The notes under the pieces: model-generated
Database searches by the model: none
What the model saw: only the letters and a program-made list of their open reading frames with translations
What the model was told of the DNA's origin: nothing
Shown here: positions 1 to 5,163 of the stretch, in pieces
Layout: each line of letters opens with the position of its first letter
Position numbering within the stretch: position 1 is the first letter of the stretch
NCBI GenBank assembly: GCA_029268165.1
Contig: JAJUGM010000264.1
Span: 1 to 5,163, forward strand
DNA: 5,163 nt
Reading direction: 5' to 3'
Source: Bacteroidota bacterium
GTDB lineage: Bacteria; Bacteroidota; Bacteroidia; Bacteroidales; UBA10428
Made by a program: the position numbers and the translations under genes

Positions 1-407
1 AAAATTACATAATTAAAGTGGTTATAAAATTGCCGGTTGAGCGTACCAATGAAAAAATATACATTTCTCCCTTTTTACTTGAACCTCCTGCTGAAAATCC
101 ATTTAAGGAATCCACACGTCAGTATCCGGTAGACATGATTTATCTGAGAACGCATTCCTATAATTCCATTATTACTGTTCCGCCCGGTTATAAAATTGAA
201 TCATTGCCCGATGAAATGGTACAGGAAACAAACTTTGTTGATATCAGTTATAAAGTAACACAAAGTACAGAAAATAAAATTAATATATCGGCAATATATT
301 CCTATAAAAAAGTCATTTACGAGCCGACTGATTATGCTAACCTAAGATATACAATGAGTTCGGTAATCAAAAAGCTGAACGAAAAAGTGGTATTGGTAAA
401 AGAATAA
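1..407 (+). CDS. C-terminal fragment of a DUF3857/DUF3858-type transglutaminase-like protein
   Basis: The frame beginning at base 3 is open to the left edge and ends at tandem TAA stops (405-410), so about 134 C-terminal residues of a longer protein are visible. A GTG at 18 is in frame, but the five codons before it are also open, so I treat it as internal rather than a start. The pattern of a proline-rich strand, NPF, a basic-YPVD segment, a 'VPPGYKIESLPDE' motif, then a beta-rich stretch and a final helix (YANLRYTMSSVIKKLNEKVVL) matches, from memory, the end of Bacteroidota exported proteins with DUF3857, transglutaminase-like and DUF3858 domains. Such proteins are usually 600 residues or more and secreted or periplasmic. 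The transglutaminase catalytic region lies outside the window, so enzymatic activity cannot be judged. The gene converges on the SDR gene with a 53-bp gap that holds no clear terminator hairpin. Confidence 0.72.
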   Translation, partial: NYIIKVVIKLPVERTNEKIYISPFLLEPPAENPFKESTRQYPVDMIYLRTHSYNSIITVPPGYKIESLPDEMVQETNFVDISYKVTQSTENKINISAIYSYKKVIYEPTDYANLRYTMSSVIKKLNEKVVLVKE

Positions 408-460
408 TAAGATGCTACTTGTAAACGTACTGATGATTAAAGATAAGGTATCGGAAATTT

Positions 461-1492
461 TTATTGAATATAAGCCATCTGACTCTCAGCTGAGGGTTCC
501 ATTACTTTTTCCTCAAGTTTATTGATTAAGGTATAGTACAATTTACGTGGAACCAGATAGGTTATATTAATTAACATACGGTTGAATATACCCGGTATAC
601 AGATGACATTACCTCTTTTAAGACATTGCATGGAGTAGGCCACTACTTCATGTGGCTCTAACCATCGGAGCAACTTTAAACCGAACCAGCTGAAATTGGC
701 ATTCCTGTTGCGGTGAAAATCACTACGCGTAAAACCCGGGCAAAGGCATTGAACTTTTATGCCATATTGACTTACATCTAAATAAAGTGATTCTGAAAAA
801 TTTTTCAGAAACATTTTCGTGCTGGTATATAGGGCATTTCTAGCTGTGGGCGTAAAAGCAGCCATTGAAGAAACATTAATAATAATTCCTGATTTTTGCT
901 GCATCATAAAGGGCAAAACTTTATGAATGAGCATTAATGGTGCGTCAACATGAACTCGGAGCATGGCAAGCTGTGACTCAATATGGTCTTCTGAAAACCG
1001 TGTTTCGTTTCCGTACCCGGCGTTATTAACCAGCACATCCACTGATTTTAACCTGTCAATAGTTCTAAGCAATTTTGATAAATCCTCCTTATTTGACAGA
1101 TCGGCAATAACCACTTCAACTTTCACTCCATAAGTGATTTTAATTGCTTCAGCCACCCTGTGTATCATTTCTGCTCTTCTGCCGGTAATAACCAGATTAT
1201 AGCCATGTTGTGCAAAATAAACGGCAAAGGCTTTGCCAATACCGCTTGTAGCACCGGTTATAATAGCTGTTTTGCAGGATTTCTGCTTGTTTTCAAAAGG
1301 TACATTAATATTATCTGTCTGATTATGATTCCTGAAACGTAAAAAATATGGTTTATTCAGCTGACTGACAGCAGGCGGAAGAAAATAATGGATTTTGATA
1401 AATTTTATTAAAAGGTTCTTTATAGCAGGATAATAACCTGTTATTTTAATCACCAGATCAGATATTTTTTGTTTTAAAGAAGGACTGCTCAT
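461..1492 (-). CDS. Short-chain dehydrogenase/reductase (SDR) with an N-terminal extension
   Basis: This 343-residue protein is predicted to be an NAD(P)-dependent oxidoreductase of the classical SDR type (COG0300-like). The Rossmann core begins near residue 75. It shows the dinucleotide-binding TGATSGIG (79-86), RR at 105-106 after the second strand (suggesting NADP preference), D131, NNAG (156-159), catalytic Ser209 in NVSSMAA, and the YxxxK pair Tyr222/Lys226 (YTSTK). CPGFTRSDFH (251-260) follows. The tetrad Asn position (VNV in most SDRs) reads His181 (RVHVDAP). Classical SDRs are about 250 residues, so roughly 75 N-terminal residues are extra. That part is Lys- and aromatic-rich with amphipathic or hydrophobic stretches (about 8-40) and may contact the membrane. 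The start is ATG at 1490-1492; the next Met is residue 109, inside the core, so no alternative ATG start keeps the fold. The substrate is unknown. It lies 248 bp downstream of the aminotransferase gene, so it may be transcribed separately. Confidence 0.93.
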   Translation of the reverse strand: MSSPSLKQKISDLVIKITGYYPAIKNLLIKFIKIHYFLPPAVSQLNKPYFLRFRNHNQTDNINVPFENKQKSCKTAIITGATSGIGKAFAVYFAQHGYNLVITGRRAEMIHRVAEAIKITYGVKVEVVIADLSNKEDLSKLLRTIDRLKSVDVLVNNAGYGNETRFSEDHIESQLAMLRVHVDAPLMLIHKVLPFMMQQKSGIIINVSSMAAFTPTARNALYTSTKMFLKNFSESLYLDVSQYGIKVQCLCPGFTRSDFHRNRNANFSWFGLKLLRWLEPHEVVAYSMQCLKRGNVICIPGIFNRMLINITYLVPRKLYYTLINKLEEKVMEPSAESQMAYIQ

Positions 1493-1629
1493 TCTTATAT
1501 TCTTTTTATTAGTTTAGTTGTCCAACTTTGAAAACCTGTAATTTTTAACGGACAAAGCAAACAAAAATTATACCGTAATTTTAGCATTAGTCACTGATAA
1601 AGACACAAAAAAAATTCAGAAGTTGCAGG

Positions 1630-1637
1630 TAACTTTG
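1630..1637 (+). promoter_or_regulatory. Plus-strand TAnnTTTG match in the 248-bp gap
   Basis: TAACTTTG matches the Bacteroidota -7 consensus, but on the strand opposite to both flanking genes. No TTTG lies at the -33 position. Only very short open frames follow (for example 15 codons from ATG at 1691), then the region antisense to the end of the aminotransferase gene. If active, it would make an antisense or non-coding RNA. More likely it is coincidental. Confidence 0.15.
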
Positions 1638-1740
1638 TATTTTAACAATTTTTAACTATATAGAAATGGGTATAATACACTAAAACTGCATGAAAGCATT
1701 ATTCCATACGATTATAAGGGAACAGAATATACTTTGAATT

Positions 1741-2982
1741 TTATTTTATTGAAGTAATTACCGTGTCTTTAAGTTTGTTGGCACTCAATGTTCTTCCCGG
1801 GTATGCCTGCAAACCTCGCCTCAGGCAATCAAGGGCTATTTTGAGGTCGTTGATATTCAATACATAAGCTACCCTCACTTCCTGCCTGCCCAGGTCGGTA
1901 TTATAGTAAAAACCTGAACCTGGTGCCAGCATAACAGTTTTATTGTCATAAGAAAAATCTTCGAGCATCCACATAGCAAATTTTTCAGCATCGTCAACGG
2001 GTAATTTAACCATTACATAGAAAGCTCCTTTAGGGACGGGACAAAAAACCCCTTCGATACTATTTAGTTCATTGACAATAAAATTTCTGCGTTTCAGAAA
2101 TTCATTATATACCATATCAAGGTATTCTGGAGGTGAATCGAGTGCCGCTTCGGCAGCAAGCTGTCCGATATTAGGCGGGCACAGGCGTGCCTGGCAGAAT
2201 TTAAGTGTTGTCTGAAGTAATTCCTTGTTTCGGGATGCAATTAATCCTACCCGTAATCCGGTTGCGCTATATCGTTTTGAAACGGAATCAATCAAAATAA
2301 GATGTTTATCAAGGCCATCTATTTGCATAGCTGAAGTAAACACCGTGTCGTCATAGCAGAGTTCACGATAGACCTCATCACATAATAAAAACAGATCGTG
2401 CCTAACAACCATGTCCCTTATCTGCTCAAGTTCTTTTTGGGAATATACATGCCCGGTAGGATTGTTAGGATTGCAGATAATAATTGCTTTCGTTTTCGAA
2501 GTAATGCGTTTTTCGAACTCGCTCACAGGCGGAAGTGCAAAACCACTTTCAATGGTTGATGTAACTGGTATAACTTCAACATCGGTTGCGGTGGCAAAAC
2601 TGAAATAATTGGCATAAAAAGGCTCGGGTACAATAATTTCATCTCCGGCATTAAGGCAGGTCAGTAAAGTTAATGTTATGGCCTCTGATGCACCTGTAGT
2701 TATGAGTATGTCTGTGTAGTCAAGTTCGATATTTATCGATTTATAATATTCAACAAACTTTTTGCGTAAGGACTCATTACCTGCACTGTGACCGTAATCA
2801 ATTATGGGCGATGAAATGTTCTTAATCGCCGCAAGTGCGTTGGGTGAGGTAGGAATATCTGGTTGGCCGATGTTTAATCGGTACACTTTTATTCCACGCC
2901 GTTCAGCGCTTTCAGCAAGCGGAACAAGCTTGCGAATAGGTGAGTTGGGCATCTGCTGCCCCCGTTTTGAAATTACAGGCAT
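1741..2982 (-). CDS. PLP-dependent class I/II aminotransferase (aspartate aminotransferase superfamily)
   Basis: This 413-residue protein is a fold-type I aminotransferase that should transfer an amino group between an amino acid and a 2-oxo acid in the cytoplasm. Visible family signatures, in order, are LNIGQPDIP (36-44), phosphate-binding TGASEA (96-101), PFYANY (121-126) with a PLP-stacking aromatic, NPNNPTG (171-177), CDEVY (201-205) with Asp202 for the pyridine nitrogen and Tyr205, and SVSKRYSATGLRVG (233-246) with Lys236 as the Schiff-base lysine and Arg244 binding phosphate. EVRVAY carries Arg370, the usual alpha-carboxylate arginine. All key residues are present and the length is normal. 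The start MPVISKRGQQMPNSPIRKL fits the family's usual N-terminus, which supports the first Met over Met11. The last ~15 residues look like a non-conserved tail. Substrate specificity cannot be read. It lies 82 bp after the DUF1573 gene with no visible promoter between, so co-transcription is likely. Confidence 0.95.
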   Translation of the reverse strand: MPVISKRGQQMPNSPIRKLVPLAESAERRGIKVYRLNIGQPDIPTSPNALAAIKNISSPIIDYGHSAGNESLRKKFVEYYKSINIELDYTDILITTGASEAITLTLLTCLNAGDEIIVPEPFYANYFSFATATDVEVIPVTSTIESGFALPPVSEFEKRITSKTKAIIICNPNNPTGHVYSQKELEQIRDMVVRHDLFLLCDEVYRELCYDDTVFTSAMQIDGLDKHLILIDSVSKRYSATGLRVGLIASRNKELLQTTLKFCQARLCPPNIGQLAAEAALDSPPEYLDMVYNEFLKRRNFIVNELNSIEGVFCPVPKGAFYVMVKLPVDDAEKFAMWMLEDFSYDNKTVMLAPGSGFYYNTDLGRQEVRVAYVLNINDLKIALDCLRRGLQAYPGRTLSANKLKDTVITSIK

Positions 2983-3064
2983 TTAATAAAATTTAAAATA
3001 AAATAATATCTTGCCTCTTTACTCAAAAGAAGCCTGAATACATACCTTGATATGATCAGATGGT

Positions 3065-3484
3065 TTACTGCTGCGGTTGTTCCACAGGTTTTACATTACC
3101 CTTTATAGTAAGAGTAACAACCGGATTACTGGCATTGGAATACACAGTTATGGTCTTGGTAAATGAACCAACAATACGTGTATTATACCCCACCTTAATT
3201 GAAGATTTTTCTCCTTTTTTTATTGGCTCTGATGACCATTGCGGAGTAGTACACCCACATGATGACCTTACATTGTTTATAATAAGAGGCTCTTTGCCGG
3301 TATTTTTGAATACAAATTCATAATTGCCATCACCTCCCTGAATAATAGTTCCGAAATCATGCGTAAGCTCTGCAAACTCAATGTAAGGAGCATCTTTACC
3401 CTTATTTGCGGTATCGGGAGATTGCGAACATCCCGTTGACATAAAAATAACCGAAACTAACAAAACAGTAAGTATCTTTTTCAT
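3065..3484 (-). CDS. DUF1573 domain lipoprotein
   Basis: This 139-residue protein begins with a lipoprotein signal: a basic MKK, a hydrophobic stretch (about 4-15) and a lipobox-like MSTGC giving acylated Cys19. A short linker (about 20-32) leads to one DUF1573 domain of Ig-like beta fold (about 33-131). Its hallmarks are visible: HDFGTI (42-47), the F-x-F-x-N-T-G strand (57-63), SSCGCT with Cys76 and Cys78 (74-79), the KKGE turn (89-92) and the final VTLTIKGNV strand. DUF1573 proteins are widespread in Bacteroidota and often annotated only as hypothetical; the role is unknown. The residues after Cys19 (SQSPD) do not form the acidic or Lys-Asp/Glu run described for Bacteroidota surface lipoproteins, so a periplasm-facing anchor seems more likely; that is inference. 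A candidate -7 box lies 24 bp upstream, and the aminotransferase gene follows after 82 bp. Confidence 0.93.
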   Translation of the reverse strand: MKKILTVLLVSVIFMSTGCSQSPDTANKGKDAPYIEFAELTHDFGTIIQGGDGNYEFVFKNTGKEPLIINNVRSSCGCTTPQWSSEPIKKGEKSSIKVGYNTRIVGSFTKTITVYSNASNPVVTLTIKGNVKPVEQPQQ

Positions 3485-3507
3485 TTTATTATAGATTTTG
3501 AACTTTG

Positions 3508-3515
3508 CAAAAATA
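3508..3515 (-). promoter_or_regulatory. Candidate Bacteroidota -7 promoter box before the DUF1573 gene
   Basis: On the minus strand these bases read TATTTTTG, an exact match to the Bacteroidota TAnnTTTG -7 element. Its downstream edge is 23 bp from the ATG of the lipoprotein gene, which would give a short leader of roughly 15-20 nt. No clear TTTG (-33) lies about 20 bp upstream, so support rests on one motif and its position. In AT-rich DNA such a match can arise by chance. Confidence 0.4.
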
Positions 3516-3552
3516 GTTGAAATACTTAATAGTTATTCAGTGGTTAGCAAAA

Positions 3553-3567
3553 ATCTGTTGAACAGAT
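3553..3567. repeat. Perfect 15-bp inverted repeat upstream of the DUF1573 gene
   Basis: ATCTGTT and AACAGAT are perfect 7-bp complementary arms around one central G. The centre lies about 48 bp upstream of the candidate -7 box of the lipoprotein gene, a position suitable for a dimeric regulator. On the minus strand the same bases could fold into a 6-bp stem with a 3-nt loop followed by a T run (ATTTTTG), resembling a weak intrinsic terminator about 115-130 nt after the nucleotidyltransferase stop. The stem has only two G-C pairs, so termination would be inefficient. Which role applies cannot be settled from sequence alone. Confidence 0.55.
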
Positions 3568-3653
3568 ATTAAAAATTGTTAAAAAGGTTAAATATATTTA
3601 TATTTTACGTGTCAAGAACAGCGATGGTTGCGAAATTTTTTTTGTACTTTTTG

Positions 3654-3661
3654 CAAAAATA
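3654..3661 (-). promoter_or_regulatory. Second TAnnTTTG-like box in the same gap
   Basis: The minus strand again reads TATTTTTG here, 146 bp upstream of the first box and just after the nucleotidyltransferase stop. It overlaps a palindrome (TTTTTGCAAAAA, 3648-3659). It could be a distal promoter for the lipoprotein gene, with a leader of about 165 nt, or a chance match. No -33 element is visible upstream. Confidence 0.2.
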
Positions 3662-3680
3662 TGCCTTTGTGCTTTTAAAA

Positions 3681-4589
3681 TTACTCCCATAGATTGACCG
3701 GATATATTCCTGCTTCAAGCAGGTTTATGAGGTTACTTATAACCATCTGACGGTCTTCCTTATAGGTAACCCCGAACCATCTTTCTGAGGTCTGAAGCAA
3801 TCTTACTCTTGCCTTACCTTCCTTAATGACTGTGTTTACTAATGCCGGAAGGTAAAACTCAGCATTGGGATTATTGATATTCTTCCTTATAAATGCTCTG
3901 AATTGTGTATCAAGGTAATTAAAAACTGAAGGCATAAATCCCATCAGGTTCATTGATACCTTTTCTTTTCCGGTAAATTCAATGACCGTATTATCATCAA
4001 GCTGACTCTTAATAATCGTTCCCTCTTTATAAATTTTTTTATGTTCAACAATACTGGTTAGAAATCCATCTTTATCGGCCATACATATTCCTCTTGAAAC
4101 ATGTCCCGATTCAGATAAGGTATGTGCCAACGGGTAGCCAACAATACAATAATTTTCGGTTTTGTCATTATATGTATCAATAAGAAAATCAGCCATAATT
4201 TTAAATGAGCCTGCACCATAAAAATCATCAGCATTGATAACAGCAAACGGTGAGTTTATTTTCTCACGGGCTACCAATACTGCGTGGCCAGTCCCCCATG
4301 GTTTAATACGATCCGGTGGTGATGAAAGTCCTTCAGGTATATTCTCTATCTCCTGAAATACAAAATCAATATCAGCTTTATTCATGACTTTCTTAAGAAC
4401 CAGTTCCTTAAAATCATTGACAAACTCTTTCCGGACTACCAGAATAATTTTGCCAAAACCGGCTCTTAATGCATCATAAATCGAATATTCAACAATTGTT
4501 TCACCTGAGGGGCCAAAACGGTCAACCTGTTTCAGGCCACCATACCTGCTGCCAATTCCTGCGGCCAGTATTAATAAAGAAGGCTTCAT
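3681..4589 (-). CDS. Sugar-1-phosphate nucleotidyltransferase-like protein (NTP_transferase fold)
   Basis: This 302-residue protein is predicted to join an NTP and a sugar phosphate to give an NDP-sugar and pyrophosphate, in the cytoplasm. The N-terminal signature LAAGIGSRYGGLKQ (8-21) supplies the triphosphate-binding loop and Lys20. GPSGETIVEYSIYDALRAG (26-44) follows, then PWGTGHA (98-104), where GTGHA resembles the base-binding motif, and INADDFYG (118-125), where Asp121/Asp122 should bind the metal. SMNLMGF (212-218), EFYLP (244-248) and ERWFGVTYKEDR (269-280) lie in the sugar-binding half. The length fits a single catalytic domain; no left-handed beta-helix (hexapeptide) domain is present. 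Which nucleotide and sugar are used cannot be decided. The ATG at 4587-4589 lies directly before the first beta strand, as expected. Upstream on the same strand is a sugar permease gene, 192 bp away. Confidence 0.88.
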   Translation of the reverse strand: MKPSLLILAAGIGSRYGGLKQVDRFGPSGETIVEYSIYDALRAGFGKIILVVRKEFVNDFKELVLKKVMNKADIDFVFQEIENIPEGLSSPPDRIKPWGTGHAVLVAREKINSPFAVINADDFYGAGSFKIMADFLIDTYNDKTENYCIVGYPLAHTLSESGHVSRGICMADKDGFLTSIVEHKKIYKEGTIIKSQLDDNTVIEFTGKEKVSMNLMGFMPSVFNYLDTQFRAFIRKNINNPNAEFYLPALVNTVIKEGKARVRLLQTSERWFGVTYKEDRQMVISNLINLLEAGIYPVNLWE

Positions 4590-4643
4590 ATACTATTTTT
4601 ATTTAATTATCTAAAAAACAAAATCTTCTTTTATTTCTAATTG

Positions 4644-4668
4644 CAAGTTACGAGTTTCGGGCTGTGAG
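4644..4668 (+). repeat. Degenerate heptanucleotide array, copy 1
   Basis: Four tetranucleotides CAAG, CGAG, CGGG and TGAG start at 4644, 4651, 4658 and 4665, exactly 7 bp apart, each separated by three variable bases. The consensus is YRRGnnn on the plus strand. The array sits between the permease and nucleotidyltransferase genes. It is more GC-rich than the surrounding AT-rich spacer, which makes it stand out. Confidence 0.5.
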
Positions 4669-4717
4669 ACAGGAACATAAAGTCGTTAATACTACTTCAT
4701 GTTTTATTAAAAGAATT

Positions 4718-4745
4718 CTCGAAGCTTGCGGCTCGTGGCTCGAAG
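4718..4745 (-). repeat. Degenerate heptanucleotide array, copy 2 (inverted)
   Basis: CTCG, CTTG, CTCG and CTCG start at 4718, 4725, 4732 and 4739, exactly 7 bp apart; on the minus strand they read CRAGnnn, the same pattern as copy 1 but in opposite orientation. CTCGAAG occurs at both ends. Bases 4718-4728 pair with 4644-4654 in 9 of 11 positions as an imperfect inverted repeat across a 63-bp loop. A T run follows at 4746, but I find no stable stem directly before it. Confidence 0.55.
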
Positions 4746-4781
4746 TTTTTTATCCAGACATATTTTAATACAAACCGGTGA

Positions 4782-5163
4782 CTATTTCCATGATCTTAAT
4801 TTGTAGCCCATTATGGCATAATAAAATATAACTATATAGGATGGCAATAACACTATGTAGGCTTGTTGCGGCCCCATAATATCAGATAATTTGCCCCATA
4901 TCAGTGGTAAAATTGCACCACCGGCAATTGCCATAATTAATAATGCTGTTCCAGTTTTCATAAAACGACCCAGGTTATGAATTGCCAGTGGCCATATAGC
5001 CGGCCAGACAAGTGAATTGGCCAAACCAAGCAAAGCAACAAAAAGTACTGTGTAGGGAATAACGAGCTTTAACGATCTGAAAGTCATTATATCTATAAAA
5101 GGCAGGACGAAATTCAAATGTGAGGGCATTACCACGGCTATACCGGTAAAAATCAGTCCGAGT
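4782..5163 (-). CDS. C-terminal end of an MFS sugar permease (FucP/GluP type)
   Basis: The frame stays open through the right edge and ends at TAG (4782-4784), so about 126 C-terminal residues of a roughly 400-residue inner-membrane transporter are seen. A GTG at 5133-5135 is in frame, but the preceding codons (reading LGLIFTGIA) continue the membrane segment, so it is not the start. The fragment holds the end of one transmembrane helix, then SLKLVIPYTVLFVALLGLAN leading into the conserved WPAIWPLAIHNLG, then TGTALLIMAIAGGAILPLI with GKLSD, and a last helix before the basic tail KLRSWK. This matches, from memory, the last helices of the FucP/GluP/NagP-like sugar:H+ symporters, with the LAI..LG and IxGGAIxP motifs. 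The sugar carried cannot be determined from the fragment. The next gene downstream is a nucleotidyltransferase, after a 192-bp gap. Confidence 0.88.
   Translation of the reverse strand, partial: LGLIFTGIAVVMPSHLNFVLPFIDIMTFRSLKLVIPYTVLFVALLGLANSLVWPAIWPLAIHNLGRFMKTGTALLIMAIAGGAILPLIWGKLSDIMGPQQAYIVLLPSYIVIFYYAIMGYKLRSWK

Noticed and set aside
18..20. GTG as a true start for the left-edge gene
   Set aside because: The frame is open upstream to base 3 and the protein resembles only the end of a much longer family, so the gene continues beyond the window.
441..455. Possible terminator between the convergent genes (GATA...TATC)
   Set aside because: The stem is only 4 bp of A-T-rich pairing with no T run, too weak to call.
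1160..1342. Plus-strand 60-codon frame opposite the SDR gene
   Set aside because: It is antisense to the SDR Rossmann motif region and looks like a by-product of its codons.
1562..1570. Minus-strand TAATTTTTG as a promoter for the SDR gene
   Set aside because: The spacer is 3 instead of 2 bases and no -33 element is present, so it does not meet the consensus.
2411..2986. Plus-strand open frames opposite the aminotransferase gene (2411-2608 and 2804-2986)
   Set aside because: They are antisense to conserved aminotransferase motifs and have no promoter or recognisable protein features.
3060..3323. Plus-strand 87-codon open frame opposite the DUF1573 gene
   Set aside because: It lies almost wholly antisense to a well-supported gene and its translation resembles no family I recognise.
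3641..3653. Plus-strand promoter TACTTTTTG near 3645
   Set aside because: Spacing is one base off the consensus, and only a gene on the opposite strand lies downstream.
4058..4246. Minus-strand 62-codon frame inside the nucleotidyltransferase gene
   Set aside because: It is a shifted frame of an intact gene, with no sign of frameshift or independent translation.
4718..4751. Intrinsic terminator formed by the second heptad array and its T run
   Set aside because: The units are direct repeats, not complementary arms, so no stable hairpin forms before the T run.
5133..5135. GTG as the start of the permease-like gene
   Set aside because: The frame continues through the right edge with hydrophobic codons, and the protein matches only the last membrane helices of a 12-helix transporter.

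Overview
The window looks like chromosomal DNA of a Bacteroidota member, most likely Bacteroidales-like. It is AT-rich. It carries a DUF1573 lipoprotein, the tail of a DUF3857/DUF3858-type transglutaminase protein and a FucP/GluP-type sugar permease. No gene has a Shine-Dalgarno sequence, starts are preceded by A/T-rich leaders, and a candidate Bacteroidota -7 box (TAnnTTTG) sits just before one gene. These assignments come from reading the sequence, not from a search.

Layout. One truncated gene runs rightward at the left edge (about 1-407). It converges on a run of five leftward genes: an SDR oxidoreductase with a long N-terminal extension (461-1492), a class I/II PLP-dependent aminotransferase (1741-2982), a DUF1573 lipoprotein (3065-3484), a nucleotidyltransferase (3681-4589) and the C-terminal end of a sugar MFS permease cut by the right edge (4782-5163). 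All coding frames are intact. I see no RNA gene, insertion sequence, CRISPR array or attachment site. No gene-free stretch exceeds 300 bases. The gaps are 53 bp (408-460), 248 bp (1493-1740), 82 bp (2983-3064), 196 bp (3485-3680) and 192 bp (4590-4781).

How the genes may work together. The lipoprotein and aminotransferase are 82 bp apart with no visible promoter between them, so they may be co-transcribed. The permease and nucleotidyltransferase could belong together as sugar uptake and sugar-nucleotide formation, but a 192-bp gap with unusual 7-bp repeats separates them. The SDR and aminotransferase are general metabolic enzymes whose substrates cannot be read from sequence.

The window is mostly ordinary. 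The most noteworthy non-coding signals are two oppositely oriented degenerate heptanucleotide arrays (4644-4668 and 4718-4745), a perfect 15-bp inverted repeat upstream of the lipoprotein gene (3553-3567), and a promoter-like motif present twice in that same gap. I found no convincing new biological system.
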